From Sphingomonas citri (GTDB taxonomy: Bacteria; Pseudomonadota; Alphaproteobacteria; Sphingomonadales; Sphingomonadaceae): a stretch of DNA of 64,000 nt. Positions 34,132-46,424 of this stretch are shown in pieces. Below the pieces are notes generated by a model, which saw nothing but the letters and a program-made list of their open reading frames with translations, was not told the DNA's origin and made no database searches. The first letter of the stretch is position 1. Each line of letters opens with the position of its first letter. The stretch lies in the NCBI RefSeq assembly GCF_019429485.1, contig NZ_JAHXZN010000001.1, positions 310,001-374,000 on the forward strand, in the 5' to 3' direction. Made by a program: the position numbers and the translations under genes.

Positions 34132-35096
34132 CACTTCGCTCCTTCGGCCGGGGCGTCACCCCAGCGCTTGTCCTGCGGGAAGGTCTCGTCCCATCCGGTG
34201 CCGAGCCCGGTGCCATAGACGGGGTTGGGCAAGACGAACCATCCCTGCCCCCAACGCGCCTGGATCGGCCCCACGCCGGCGAGTGCGCGGCGGCCGAGCG
34301 CGGGCGCCGGGCCGGGCGGGTTGAAGAGGTCGGCGAAGTCGCCGAGCTGGTCGCCGACGAGCGCGAGCACGCAATAATGTTTGGCGATCTCGAGCCGACG
34401 CCCGTCCTTGCCCGAGCGGCCGTCGACGTCGCCCTTGAGGTAGAGCGTGTCGCCGTGGCGGAACTCGCCCAGCCCTGCGGTGCGCAGCGCCTTGGCGGCG
34501 GCGGCGGCGTTGTCGGCGGAGCGGTTGCTGTTGATCACCATCGTCACGCCGAGCGCGCGCAATTGGCGGAACGCCGCTACCGCGCCGGGCACCGCGACGA
34601 CCTTGTCGGCGCCGGTCCGCTCCCAGCGATCCCAGCGCTTGACGTCATAGGCCGCACCGGTGCGCGCTTCGTCATATTCATAGCCAAGGTTGAGCACCGC
34701 GGTCTCGTCCATGTCGAGCACCACCGCGGGCGGCAGCGCGCTGCACGGGCTCGTCTCGGCGCTGGCCGCGGTCGCGCCGGGGACCAGCACCGCCGACTGC
34801 GGCCAGCGCGGCAGCGTGCCGGCGCGGCGCTCGGTCGGCAGCCGCCCGCGACGGTCGCGCGCGCGCTCGATCACGCCGCGGACATAGGCGGTGAGCGCGT
34901 TATAGGTCTGCTCGCTCAACGCCGCGGCCTCGGCCGAGCCGTACAGATAGGCCATCGCCCCGGCCGGCAGTGCGGCGGACACGGGCGCCGTCGGGACGGC
35001 GCTCACCGCGCGCGCTGGCGGGCGCTCGGGGTGCGCGGTCGCGCAACCGGCGAGCAGCGCCGCCGCCGCGCCCGATACCAGCAGCCGTGACGTCAC
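34131..35096 (-). CDS. Class C acid phosphatase-like lipoprotein (HAD superfamily, e(P4) type)
   Basis: This 321-residue protein starts at a GTG that overlaps the subunit A stop by four bases (GTGA). The first 18 residues form a lipoprotein signal with lipobox LLAGC (Cys18). The HAD phosphatase motifs follow: [12 protein letters not shown] (nucleophile Asp128, Asp130), INSNRSADN and [11 protein letters not shown] (Asp249, Asp253), matching class C/e(P4) acid phosphatases that remove phosphate from nucleotides outside the cytoplasm. A lipid-anchored periplasmic phosphatase between the genes of a cytoplasmic CoA-transferase is odd; no frameshift or remnant suggests recent insertion. Confidence 0.9.
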   Translation of the reverse strand: MTSRLLVSGAAAALLAGCATAHPERPPARAVSAVPTAPVSAALPAGAMAYLYGSAEAAALSEQTYNALTAYVRGVIERARDRRGRLPTERRAGTLPRWPQSAVLVPGATAASAETSPCSALPPAVVLDMDETAVLNLGYEYDEARTGAAYDVKRWDRWERTGADKVVAVPGAVAAFRQLRALGVTMVINSNRSADNAAAAAKALRTAGLGEFRHGDTLYLKGDVDGRSGKDGRRLEIAKHYCVLALVGDQLGDFADLFNPPGPAPALGRRALAGVGPIQARWGQGWFVLPNPVYGTGLGTGWDETFPQDKRWGDAPAEGAK

Positions 35097-35812
35097 GCCG
35101 CACCGGCCTCCGCGCGCGGGCGCGTCGTGCGGAACTCGATCTTCTTGTCGTAGGGCGCGCCGACGATCATCCGCTTCACGTAGATGCCGGGCAGGTGGAC
35201 GTGATCGGGATCGAGCGCGCCGACCGGCACCACCTCCTCCACCTCGGCGACGCAGATCCTGCCCGCGGTCGCCATCGGCTGGTTGAAGTTGCGCGCGGTC
35301 TTGCGGAACACGAGGTTGCCGCTGGTGTCCGCCTTCCAGCCCTTGATGATCGACAGGTCGGCGCGGATGCCGCGCTCGAGGATATAGTCCTCGCCGTCGA
35401 ACGCCTTCACCTCCTTGCCCTCGGCCACCAACGTGCCGACGCCGGTCTTGGTGTAGAAGCCCGGGATGCCGGCGCCGCCGGCGCGGCAGCGCTCCGCCAG
35501 CGTGCCCTGCGGGCAGAACTCTACCTCCAGCTCGCCGCTGAGATACTGGCGCTCGAACTCCTTGTTCTCGCCGACATAGCTCGAGATCATCTTGGCGATC
35601 TGGCGCGTGCGCAGCAGCTTGCCGAGTCCCTCCCCGTCGATCCCGGCATTGTTGCTGGCGACCGTGAGCCCGGTCACCCCCGCGGCCTGGATCGCGTCGA
35701 TCAGTCGCTCGGGGATGCCGCACAGGCCGAAGCCGCCGGCGCAGATCGTCATGCCGTCGAACAGCAGCCCGTCGAGCGCCGCCGCGGCGCTGTCGTAGAG
35801 CTTGTCCACCAC
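35093..35812 (-). CDS. scoA: 3-oxoacid CoA-transferase subunit A
   Basis: This 239-residue subunit has the CoA-binding glycine-rich motif [80 protein letters not shown] and a C-terminal [10 protein letters not shown], all typical of SCOT/AtoD-type subunit A. The start is one of two adjacent GTG codons (35810-35812 or 35807-35809). It is 12 bases from the HAD hydrolase gene upstream and overlaps the phosphatase gene downstream. Confidence 0.93.
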   Translation of the reverse strand: MVDKLYDSAAAALDGLLFDGMTICAGGFGLCGIPERLIDAIQAAGVTGLTVASNNAGIDGEGLGKLLRTRQIAKMISSYVGENKEFERQYLSGELEVEFCPQGTLAERCRAGGAGIPGFYTKTGVGTLVAEGKEVKAFDGEDYILERGIRADLSIIKGWKADTSGNLVFRKTARNFNQPMATAGRICVAEVEEVVPVGALDPDHVHLPGIYVKRMIVGAPYDKKIEFRTTRPRAEAGAA

Positions 35813-35824
35813 CCGCTGTCTCCC

Positions 35825-36466
35825 TCAGAAATGGCCCGGCGCGATGCCGAGCGCGGCGCACAGATCGTCGAGCGCCTGCCCCTCGCCGCTCACCTTGATC
35901 GCCGCCATGCCGAGCTGCGCCGCGGCCTTGCAGTTCACCCCCAGGTCGTCGAGGTAGACGCACTGGTCGGGGCGTTTGTTGAGCGTCTCGCACATCATCA
36001 GGTAGATGCGCGGGTCGGGTTTGCGGATGCCGACCTTGCTGCTCTCCACCACGTGGTCGAAGCGCGCGAGCACCGCCGCCACTGCGGCGACCGCCTGCGG
36101 GTCACGCGGCGTGTCGCCGGCGGGAACGTTGTTGGTGATGCAGCCGATGTGGAAGCCCTCGCGCTTCAACCAGTCGAGCGCGTGCACCATGCGCGGGCGG
36201 ACGTCGCCGTACAGCAGCGCCAGCACGTCGCGTCCGCGCAGCTCATGACCGATCGCTTTCGCCTCGACGGCGAAGTCGCGGTCGAAGGTGGCGGCGTCGA
36301 TCTCGGCGCGCTCGAACCGCGCCCAGGCGTTGCTGTCCGGATCGGTGGCGTTGAGGCGCCGGATCAGGTCGATCGGGAGGCCGCGTTCGCGCTCCAGCCG
36401 GTTGAACGCCGCGAACGGCGACGAGGTGATCACCCCGCCGAAGTCGAAGATCACCGTGTCCCGCAT
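35825..36466 (-). CDS. HAD-family hydrolase (soluble epoxide hydrolase N-domain / ACAD10-like)
   Basis: This is a 213-residue haloacid dehalogenase-like protein. Motif I is VIFDFGGVITSSPF, motif II IGCITNNVP, motif III the Lys in VGIRKPDPRIY and motif IV VYLDDLGVNCKAA. The FGGV and NNVP variants and the PDPRIYLMMCETL stretch match the sEH/ACAD10 branch. Substrate unknown. I chose the ATG at 36466 (MRDTVIFDFGG). It is the first gene of a five-gene minus-strand operon with the CoA-transferase. Confidence 0.85.
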   Translation of the reverse strand: MRDTVIFDFGGVITSSPFAAFNRLERERGLPIDLIRRLNATDPDSNAWARFERAEIDAATFDRDFAVEAKAIGHELRGRDVLALLYGDVRPRMVHALDWLKREGFHIGCITNNVPAGDTPRDPQAVAAVAAVLARFDHVVESSKVGIRKPDPRIYLMMCETLNKRPDQCVYLDDLGVNCKAAAQLGMAAIKVSGEGQALDDLCAALGIAPGHF

Positions 36467-36579
36467 GCGCGCGATCCTTAGCGGTCGGCGCGGCGAAGGC
36501 AATCGGGGTGTGCGGTGGATCAGCGATGCAGAGCGGGACGATCGCTCGCCACACGCCGCGCCGGGCAGATGGCTGAGAC

Positions 36580-36597
36580 GTTCCGCCGCTTCGGAAC
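36580..36597. promoter_or_regulatory. Inverted repeat upstream of the TPP enzyme gene
   Basis: GTTCCG (36580-36585) and CGGAAC (36592-36597) form an 18-base dyad 45 bases before the ATG at 36643, in the 176-base divergent gap with the HAD gene. It may be an operator or a small hairpin in the leader. The binding protein is unknown. Confidence 0.35.
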
Positions 36598-36642
36598 TAA
36601 TACCCCTTTCGCCTAACCCTTTCGGGCGGCTAGGCTCGCCGC

Positions 36643-38289
36643 ATGATCGAACCCCGCACCGGTGGACGCCTGCTCGTCGACCAGCTCGTCGCCCAGGGCT
36701 GCGACCGTCTCTTCACCGTGCCGGGGGAGAGCTTCCTCGCGGTGCTCGACGCGTTGCACGACACCCCCGCGATCGATGTGGTGACGTGCCGGCAGGAGGG
36801 TGGCGTCACCTTCATGGCCTGCGCCGACGGCGCGCTGACCCATCGCCCCGGCATCGCCTTCGTCACGCGCGGCCCCGGCGCGACCAACGCCGCCATCGGC
36901 GTCCATGTCGCGATGCAGGACTCGCAGCCGATGATCCTGTTCGTGGGCGACGTCGACCGCTCGACGCGCGATCGCGAGGCATTCCAGGAGATCGACTTCC
37001 AGGCGATGTTCGCGCCGATCGCCAAATGGGCGGCGCGGATCGACGACGCCGCGCGCATCCCGGAATATGTCGCGCGCGCTTATGCCACCGCGATCAACGG
37101 CCGCCCCGGCCCGGTCGTGCTCGCACTGCCCGAGGACATGCTGCTCGACACCGTCACCGTGCCCGATCGCGCGCGCGTCGAGCGCGTCGCCCAGGCAGTG
37201 GACGAGGACTCGATCGAGCATCTGCGCGACCTGCTCGCCACCGCCGAGAACCCGCTCGCGATCGTCGGCGGCGCGGGCTGGGACGTAGCCGCCGCGGCGG
37301 CGATGGCCGATTGGGCGACGCGCACCGGCGTGCCGCTCGCCGCCGCCTTCCGCCGCCAGGACGCGATCGCCAACGACTGCCCGGCCTATGCCGGCAACCT
37401 CGGCTACGGCCCCAGCCCCGCTTTGGTCGAGCGCGTGCGCGGCGCCGACCTGCTGATCGTGGTCGGCGCGCGGCTCGGCGAGGCGACCACCGACGGCTAT
37501 CAGCTGATCACGCCCGATCACCCCGGCCAGCGGCTGGTCCACGTCCACCCCGATCCCGAGGAGCTCGGGCGCACCTACGCCACGGACCTCGCGATCTGCG
37601 CCGGCATGGCCGAGTTCGCCGAGGCCTTGGTGCCGCTCGACGGCGGCGTCCACCCGCATGCCGCCGAGGCGCGCACCGCCTATGAGGCGTGGAGCACGCC
37701 CCGCCCCCGCGACGGCGTCGCGCTCGATCTCGGCCCGTGCGTCGCGACGATGCGCGAGAAGCTGCCGGCGGACACGATCATCTGCAACGGCGCGGGCAAT
37801 TTCTCAGGCTGGTGGCACCGCTACTGGCGCTATGCCGGGCCGGGCACGCAGCTGGCGCCGACCGCGGGCGCGATGGGCTATGGCGTGCCCGCCGCGGTGG
37901 CGGCGTCGCTGCGCCGGCCGGGTCGCAGCGTGGTCGCGCTGGCGGGCGACGGCGACTTCCTGATGAACGGCCAGGAACTCGCCACCGCGGTGCAGCACGG
38001 CGCCGACCTGCTCGTCATCCTCGTCGACAACGGCGCGTACGGGACGATCCGGATGCACCAGGAGCGCGAATATCCCGGCCGTCCGTCGGCGACGCGGCTG
38101 GTCAACCCCGACTTCGCCGCGCTGGCGCGCGCCTATGGCGGCTGGGCCGAGACGGTGGAGCGAACCGAGGCGTTCGCGCCCGCGCTCGACCGCGCCCTGG
38201 CTGAGCGCGGCGTGCGGCTGATCCACTGCCGCACCGACGTCGAGCAGATCACCGCGGGGCTGACGCTGAGCGCGCTGCGGCAGGGATGA
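36643..38289 (+). CDS. Thiamine pyrophosphate-binding enzyme (acetolactate synthase-like)
   Basis: This is a 548-residue three-domain TPP enzyme: Pyr domain (about 8-175; catalytic Glu in TCRQEGGVTFMA), central domain (about 200-330) and PP domain (about 370-540; TPP motif GDGDFLMNGQEL...VILVDNGAYG). It belongs to the broad acetolactate synthase/benzoylformate decarboxylase family; no ilvN-type regulatory subunit is adjacent, so a catabolic or 2-oxoacid decarboxylase role is as likely as valine synthesis. It is divergent from the HAD/CoA-transferase operon. Confidence 0.87.
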   Translation: MIEPRTGGRLLVDQLVAQGCDRLFTVPGESFLAVLDALHDTPAIDVVTCRQEGGVTFMACADGALTHRPGIAFVTRGPGATNAAIGVHVAMQDSQPMILFVGDVDRSTRDREAFQEIDFQAMFAPIAKWAARIDDAARIPEYVARAYATAINGRPGPVVLALPEDMLLDTVTVPDRARVERVAQAVDEDSIEHLRDLLATAENPLAIVGGAGWDVAAAAAMADWATRTGVPLAAAFRRQDAIANDCPAYAGNLGYGPSPALVERVRGADLLIVVGARLGEATTDGYQLITPDHPGQRLVHVHPDPEELGRTYATDLAICAGMAEFAEALVPLDGGVHPHAAEARTAYEAWSTPRPRDGVALDLGPCVATMREKLPADTIICNGAGNFSGWWHRYWRYAGPGTQLAPTAGAMGYGVPAAVAASLRRPGRSVVALAGDGDFLMNGQELATAVQHGADLLVILVDNGAYGTIRMHQEREYPGRPSATRLVNPDFAALARAYGGWAETVERTEAFAPALDRALAERGVRLIHCRTDVEQITAGLTLSALRQG

Positions 38290-38341
38290 AGGCGGCGGCG
38301 AGGGGCCGTGCGCCAAAGGTCCCCAAAACAGCTAGCGTCGA

Positions 38342-38425
38342 CCTGAACTCGTTTCAGGATGAACGGTCCTGCGTCTTCCAACGCCGCTCCGTCGGCGGCA
38401 CGGTGGATCCTGAAACGAGTTCAGG
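38342..38425. repeat. Intergenic double-hairpin repeat, CCTGAACTCGTTTCAGG type
   Basis: CCTGAACTCGTTTCAGG (38342-38358) is mirrored by CCTGAAACGAGTTCAGG (38409-38425), with GATGAACGG...GTGGATC between them. It lies between the convergent TPP enzyme and csbD genes. A degenerate half of the same core is near 13836. Confidence 0.72.
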
Positions 38426-38472
38426 ACGACGCCGGGTAATGGGGTAGCGCTCCTTTTACCAAACCCCGCGAA

Positions 38473-38514
38473 CGAGGAAGGGCCGCCACGGTCTCCCGCG
38501 ACGGCCCTTCCTCG
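38473..38514 (-). terminator. Hairpin terminator downstream of csbD
   Basis: CGAGGAAGGGCCG (38473-38485) pairs perfectly with 38502-38514 across a 16-base loop. It lies 15 bases beyond the csbD stop on the minus strand and could also stop transcripts of the convergent TPP enzyme gene. Confidence 0.65.
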
Positions 38515-38528
38515 ACGAGGCTCGACGA

Positions 38529-38729
38529 TCAGATGTCGTCGCCGAGCGCGCCCTTCACCTTGCCGGCGAACTGCTGGCCCTTGCCCTTCGTCTCCTGCGC
38601 GGCGCCCTCGGCGGCGAGGCGGTCGTCCGCCGCGGTGCGATCCGCCGGATCCTTGTCCGCCATCGCCTGCTTGGCCTTGCCGACCAGCTCGTTGACGTTG
38701 CCTTTGATCTTGTCGGTGAGCTCGCCCAT
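38529..38729 (-). CDS. CsbD family stress protein
   Basis: This 66-residue hydrophilic protein has the CsbD signature: MGELTDKIKGNVNELVGKAKQAMADKD and KGKGQQFAGKVKGALGDDI. Family members are induced by general stress and have no known biochemical activity. The start at 38729 is preceded by GGAG. An EcfG-type promoter lies 37-61 bases upstream, which fits general-stress control in alphaproteobacteria. A frame open further upstream would translate through this promoter and is rejected. Confidence 0.9.
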   Translation of the reverse strand: MGELTDKIKGNVNELVGKAKQAMADKDPADRTAADDRLAAEGAAQETKGKGQQFAGKVKGALGDDI

Positions 38730-38765
38730 CGTCGTTCTCCGTCTAGTGTAACCCGGTGACAGGAC

Positions 38766-38790
38766 AACGGACCCGAAACGGCGATGTTCC
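38766..38790 (-). promoter_or_regulatory. EcfG (general stress sigma factor) promoter of csbD
   Basis: On the minus strand, GGAAC (38786-38790) is followed after 16 bases by CGTT (38766-38769), the consensus GGAAC-N16/17-CGTT recognised by EcfG-type sigma factors. Distance to the csbD ATG (about 37 bases from the -10) is natural. Confidence 0.75.
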
Positions 38791-38798
38791 GGCAGATG

Positions 38799-38814
38799 AT
38801 TGACGTACGTCAAT
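38799..38814. promoter_or_regulatory. Perfect 16-bp palindrome upstream of the csbD promoter
   Basis: ATTGACGTACGTCAAT is fully symmetric. It sits 9 bases upstream of the GGAAC element of the csbD promoter and 10 bases beyond the thiSG stop. It has the size of a dimeric repressor or activator site, but I do not recognise the cognate protein. Confidence 0.5.
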
Positions 38815-38824
38815 TCGTCGCGGC

Positions 38825-39841
38825 TCAGATCAGCCCCGACAACGGGCTCGACGGGTCGGCGTAGCGGCGCTTGCCCATGCGGCCGGCGCGGTAGCTCATC
38901 CGCCCCGCCTCCACCGCCGCGCGCATCGCCGCCGCCATCAGGATCGGGTCCTTTGCCTCGGCGATCGCGGTGTTCATCAGCACGCCGTCGCAGCCGAGCT
39001 CCATCGCCACCGCGGCGTCGCTCGCCTGGCCAACGCCGGCGTCGACCAGCACCGGCACGCCCGCGCCCTCGACGATCAGCCGGATCGTCACCTGGTTCTG
39101 GATACCCAGCCCCGAGCCGATCGGCGCGCCGAGCGGCATGATCGCGACCGCGCCGGCTTCCTCCAGCTGCTTCGCCGCGATCGGATCATCGGTGCAATAG
39201 ACCATCGGCTTGAAGCCCTCGCGCACCAGCACCTCGGTCGCCTTCAGCGTCTCGCGCATGTTGGGGTACAGCGTGCGCGCCTCGCCGAGCACCTCGAGCT
39301 TGACGAGATCCCAGCCGCCCGCCTCGCGCGCCAGCCGCAGCGTGCGGATCGCGTCCTCGGCGGTGAAGCAGCCGGCGGTGTTGGGCAGATAGGTCACGCG
39401 CTTGGGGTCGATGAAGTCGGTCAGCATCGGCGCGCTGGGGTCGCTGACGTTGACGCGACGCACCGCGACGGTGACGATCTCCGCGCCCGACGCCTCCAGC
39501 GCGGCGGCGTTCTGCGCGAAGTCCTTGTACTTGCCGGTACCGACGATCAGCCGCGAGCGGAAGGTGCGCCCCGCCACGGTCCATGTGTCGTCGGTGAGCG
39601 GGGCGGCATGGTCGCCGCCGCCGACGAAATGGACGATCTCCAGCTCGTCGCCGTCTTCGACCTGCACCTCGCCGAGCGTCGAGCGCGGCACGACCTCGAG
39701 GTTGCGCTCCACCGCGAGCTTCTCGGGCACCAGCCCGAGCGACTCAGCAAGGCCCGCGATCGAGAGCCCGGCGGGGACTCGCTTGTGCTCGCCGTTGAGG
39801 GTGATGGTGATGGTGCCGTCGGAATGTGCCATGCGCGCCAT
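38825..39841 (-). CDS. thiG: Fused sulfur carrier ThiS and thiazole synthase ThiG
   Basis: This 338-residue protein joins an N-terminal ThiS ubiquitin-fold domain (about 8-77, with the Gly-Gly region in FVGGGDH) to a ThiG TIM barrel (about 85-325: [71 protein letters not shown]). It forms the thiazole phosphate of thiamine. In the fusion the ThiS Gly-Gly is internal, so thiocarboxylate formation would need cleavage or a different sulfur route. The start could be 39841 or the ATG at 39832. No TPP riboswitch is visible upstream. Confidence 0.93.
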   Translation of the reverse strand: MARMAHSDGTITITLNGEHKRVPAGLSIAGLAESLGLVPEKLAVERNLEVVPRSTLGEVQVEDGDELEIVHFVGGGDHAAPLTDDTWTVAGRTFRSRLIVGTGKYKDFAQNAAALEASGAEIVTVAVRRVNVSDPSAPMLTDFIDPKRVTYLPNTAGCFTAEDAIRTLRLAREAGGWDLVKLEVLGEARTLYPNMRETLKATEVLVREGFKPMVYCTDDPIAAKQLEEAGAVAIMPLGAPIGSGLGIQNQVTIRLIVEGAGVPVLVDAGVGQASDAAVAMELGCDGVLMNTAIAEAKDPILMAAAMRAAVEAGRMSYRAGRMGKRRYADPSSPLSGLI

Positions 39842-39932
39842 CTAGGCCCGCGGACCCGCAGGGGCAACGTTGCGCCGCGCCGCGCCGGATGCAATGACAC
39901 CTGCACGCAGGGCAACGACCCCAAGGGAGCGC

Positions 39933-40367
39933 ATGACCGACACCGTCTTCGTCCTCAACGGCCCCAACCTCAACCTGCTCGGCACGCGCGAGCCGGAGAT
40001 CTACGGCCACGACACGCTCGACGACATCGCCGGCCGGCTCGAGGATCGCGCGCGCGAGCTCGGCCTGCGCGTCGACCTCCGCCAGTCGAACCACGAGGGC
40101 CACCTGGTCGAGTGGCTACACGAGGCGCAGGCGGTGGACGCGCGCGCGGTGCTGCTCAACGCCGCGGCCTACACGCACACCTCGGTGGCGCTGCACGACG
40201 CGATCAAGGGCATCAAGACGCCCGTGATCGAGGTGCATCTTTCCAATCCGCACACGCGCGAGAGCTTCCGCCACGTCTCCCTGGTCGGCAGCGCCGCGAA
40301 GGGAACCATCGCCGGCTTCGGCGCGATGTCGTACATGCTCGCGCTTGAAGCCGCGGCCCGCTTCTGA
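39933..40367 (+). CDS. aroQ: Type II 3-dehydroquinate dehydratase AroQ
   Basis: This is a 144-residue dodecameric dehydratase of the shikimate pathway. Conserved are VFVLNGPNLNLLGTREPEIYG (catalytic Tyr in the flexible loop), RQSNHEGHLVEWLHEA, LNAAAYTHTSVALHDAI and EVHLSNPHTRESFRHVS. The start at 39933 has AAGGGAG upstream. The next gene is accB, 36 bases on, so aroQ-accB-accC-arsC-PLD may form one transcript; aroQ next to accBC is a common arrangement in proteobacteria. Confidence 0.96.
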   Translation: MTDTVFVLNGPNLNLLGTREPEIYGHDTLDDIAGRLEDRARELGLRVDLRQSNHEGHLVEWLHEAQAVDARAVLLNAAAYTHTSVALHDAIKGIKTPVIEVHLSNPHTRESFRHVSLVGSAAKGTIAGFGAMSYMLALEAAARF

Positions 40368-40403
40368 CAGGAGGCGCGCCCTATCTAGGGGAAACAGGGT
40401 TGC

Positions 40404-40892
40404 ATGGCTGACATCTCTCACAACGGCGGCGCGATGCAGGTCGACGTCGATCTGGTCCGCCAGCTCGCCGAGCTGCTCGACACCACCCAGCTGACCGAGA
40501 TCGAGGTCGAGGACGGCGAGCGCAAGATCCGCGTCGCGCGCAAGGCCGCCGCGGTCGCCGCACCGGCGGTGCATTATGCGCCGGCGCCCGCCGCCGCCGC
40601 GCCTGGTGCGGGCGCGCCGCCGCAGGTCGACACCGCCGGGCCGTCCGCGCCGTCGCACGCCAATGCGGTGCGATCGCCGATGGTCGGCACCGTCTATCTC
40701 GCCGCCGAGCCGGGCGCCAAGCCGTTCGCCGCGGTGGGCCAGAGCGTCGCCGCGGGCGACACCTTGCTGATCGTCGAGGCGATGAAGGTGATGAACCCGA
40801 TCACCGCGCCGAGCGCGGGCACGGTCAAGGCGGTGCTGGTCGAGAACGGCCAGCCGGTCGAGTTCGACCAGCCGCTCGTGGTGGTCGAGTAA
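40404..40892 (+). CDS. accB: Biotin carboxyl carrier protein AccB
   Basis: This 162-residue protein has an N-terminal dimerisation helix (about 12-50), an Ala/Pro-rich linker (about 50-85) and the biotinyl domain with the target Lys128 in [10 protein letters not shown]. It carries biotin for acetyl-CoA carboxylase, the first step in fatty acid synthesis. accC begins five bases after its stop. Confidence 0.97.
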   Translation: MADISHNGGAMQVDVDLVRQLAELLDTTQLTEIEVEDGERKIRVARKAAAVAAPAVHYAPAPAAAAPGAGAPPQVDTAGPSAPSHANAVRSPMVGTVYLAAEPGAKPFAAVGQSVAAGDTLLIVEAMKVMNPITAPSAGTVKAVLVENGQPVEFDQPLVVVE

Positions 40893-40897
40893 CGCCC

Positions 40898-42246
<1,349 letters not shown>

Positions 42247-42250
<4 letters not shown>

Positions 42251-42585
42251 CGGAGGCGAGCGGCGCGGCCGCGACGATCTACCACAACCCGCGCTGCTCC
42301 AAGTCGCGCGAGGCGCTGGCGATCCTTCGGGAGGCAGGCGCCGACGTGACCGTCATCGAGTACCTCAAGACCCCGCCCTCGCGCGACACGCTCGCCGCGC
42401 TGCTCGCGCGCGGCGGCATCGCGCCGCGCGACGCGCTTCGTCGCGACGCGCCGACGGTCTCCGACGACGCCGCCGCGCTCGACCTGATGGCGCGCGATCC
42501 CGCCAGCATCGAGCGGCCGCTGGTCGAGACCGACAAGGGCGTCCGGCTCGCGCGCCCGCCCGAGCTGGTGCGCGAGCTCCTGTGA
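42247..42585 (+). CDS. Arsenate reductase-like protein (ArsC/YfgD family)
   Basis: This is a 112-residue thioredoxin-fold protein with the active-site motif [14 protein letters not shown] (Cys17), as in E. coli YfgD, and [16 protein letters not shown] and [17 protein letters not shown] further on. It may reduce arsenate with glutathione, but no ars operon genes are present and YfgD-like proteins lack a proven role. The GTG start at 42247 overlaps the accC stop (GTGA), so it is coupled to accC. Confidence 0.88.
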
Positions 42586-44009
42586 TCCTGCCCGAGGACA
42601 CGCGCTGGCGGGTCGAGCGCGCCACGCAAGCCGCGGTGGTGATCGACGCCGACGCCTATTTCCGCGCGGCGCGCCAGGCGATGCTGCGCGCTCAGCACCA
42701 GATCCTGCTGGTCGGCTGGGACTTCGACGCGCGCATCAACCTCGCCTACGACGACGACCATCCCGAGGCGCCCACCGACGTCGGCGCTTTCATCACGTGG
42801 CTGGTGAAGCGCACGCCAGGGCTTCAGGTCCATATCCTTCGCTGGGACAAGGGCGCGATCAAGACGCTCGGGCGCGGCAAGACGCTGTGGACTCTGCTCA
42901 ACTGGCGCTATCGCCAGCCGCGTATCCACCTGCTGCTCGACGGCCACCATCCGGTAGCGGCGTCGCAGCACCAGAAGATCGTGGTGATCGACGATTGCCT
43001 CGCTTTCTGCGGCGGGATCGACATGACCGACGAGCGCTGGGACACGCGCGCGCACGTCGACGACGATCCGCGCCGCACCTCGCCCGGCGGGCGCGCGTAC
43101 AAGCCATGGCACGATGCCACCACCGCGCTGCAGGGCCCGGTCGCGGGCGCGCTGGGCGAGCTGTGCCGCACGCGCTGGGTGATCGCGGGCGGCACCGAGA
43201 TCGCGCCGCCGCCGCCGCGCGAGGGCAGTTGCTGGCCCGAGTCGCTCACGCCCGTCTTCACCGACGTCGACGTCGCGGTGTCGCGCTCGCAGCCTCGGTA
43301 TGACGGGCAGGACGAGCTGCTTGAGATCGAGCGGCTGTACCTCGCGCTGATCGCCTCGGCCAAGCACCGCATCTACGCCGAGAGCCAGTATTTCGCCTCA
43401 CGCCGTATCGCCGAGGCGATCGCCGCGCGACTGGTGGAGGAGGATCCGCCCGAGATCGTCGTGATCAACCCGGTGACCGCGCAGGGCTGGCTCGAGCCGA
43501 TCGCGATGGACACCGCCCGCGCCCGGCTCGTCACCGAGCTGCGCCGCCGCGACCATCGCGGGCGCTTCCGCATGTACCACCCGGTCAATGAGAAGGGCAC
43601 GCCGATCTACTGCCACGCGAAGGTGACGGTGATCGACGACCAGGCGATTCGCATCGGCTCGTCCAACTTCAACAACCGCTCGTTGCGGCTCGACACCGAG
43701 TGCGACGTGACGATCACCGACGGCGCCGCGACGATCGCGGCGATCCGGGACGACCTGATCGCCGAGCATCTCGGCGTCGACGCGGCGGTGGTGAGCGAGC
43801 GGGTCGAGCGCGACGGGCTGATCGCGACGATCGAGGCGCTTCGCGGCAGCGGGCGGACGCTGGTGCCCTATGGAGTGGACGACCTGAGCGCGGTGGAGAA
43901 GTGGCTCGCGGACAATGAGGTGCTCGATCCGGAAGGGCCGGGCGAGATGTTCGAGGCGTTCGAGAAACGCGGCCTGCTGCGGCGGCTGAGACGGAGGCGG
44001 GGCCGGTAA
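42582..44009 (+). CDS. Phospholipase D-like protein (PLD superfamily, cardiolipin synthase-like)
   Basis: This 475-residue protein has two HKD motifs: HQKIVVID (His130, Lys132, Asp137) and HAKVTVIDD (His345, Lys347, Asp352), each followed by the usual Gly/Ser-Asn segment (GGIDMTD; GSSNFNNRS). It lacks clear N-terminal transmembrane helices, unlike classical ClsA, and resembles soluble bacterial PLDs that act on phospholipid head groups. The GTG start overlaps the arsC-like stop (GTGA). It ends the aroQ-accBC cluster, followed by a palindromic repeat. Confidence 0.9.
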   Translation: MILPEDTRWRVERATQAAVVIDADAYFRAARQAMLRAQHQILLVGWDFDARINLAYDDDHPEAPTDVGAFITWLVKRTPGLQVHILRWDKGAIKTLGRGKTLWTLLNWRYRQPRIHLLLDGHHPVAASQHQKIVVIDDCLAFCGGIDMTDERWDTRAHVDDDPRRTSPGGRAYKPWHDATTALQGPVAGALGELCRTRWVIAGGTEIAPPPPREGSCWPESLTPVFTDVDVAVSRSQPRYDGQDELLEIERLYLALIASAKHRIYAESQYFASRRIAEAIAARLVEEDPPEIVVINPVTAQGWLEPIAMDTARARLVTELRRRDHRGRFRMYHPVNEKGTPIYCHAKVTVIDDQAIRIGSSNFNNRSLRLDTECDVTITDGAATIAAIRDDLIAEHLGVDAAVVSERVERDGLIATIEALRGSGRTLVPYGVDDLSAVEKWLADNEVLDPEGPGEMFEAFEKRGLLRRLRRRRGR

Positions 44010-44015
44010 GATCCC

Positions 44016-44131
44016 GTTCGCGCTGAGGAGAGATTGAGCCTGTCGAAGCCTCCTCTCGATGCGGCCACGAACGTCGTGACTGATGCTTCGAGACGGCACT
44101 TCGACGAGCTCGGTGCCTCCTCAGCACGAAC
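44016..44131. repeat. Intergenic repeat, GTTCG...CGAAC type (TTGAGCCTGTCGA family)
   Basis: GTTCGCGCTGAGGAG with TTGAGCCTGTCGAAGC at one end is mirrored by CTTCGACGAGCTCGG and CTCCTCAGCACGAAC at the other. A second member is at 50782-50881. This copy lies between the PLD and purL genes, ending 72 bases before the purL ATG. Confidence 0.7.
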
Positions 44132-44202
44132 GGTGTGTTGGGCGTGCTGTCGAACTCGCACCGTCTGGCCACCGCCGCGCGCAGCCGCTATGCGCCGCGG
44201 CC

Positions 44203-46419
<2,217 letters not shown>

Positions 46420-46424
46420 GGAGA

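Noticed and set aside
38730..38813. Upstream extension of CsbD to 94 residues
   Set aside because: It would pass through the EcfG promoter; the ATG at 38729 has a Shine-Dalgarno and the typical MGELTDKIKG start.
39842..39932. TPP riboswitch before thiSG
   Set aside because: The 91-base gap lacks the conserved CUGAGA element and a pairing P1 stem.
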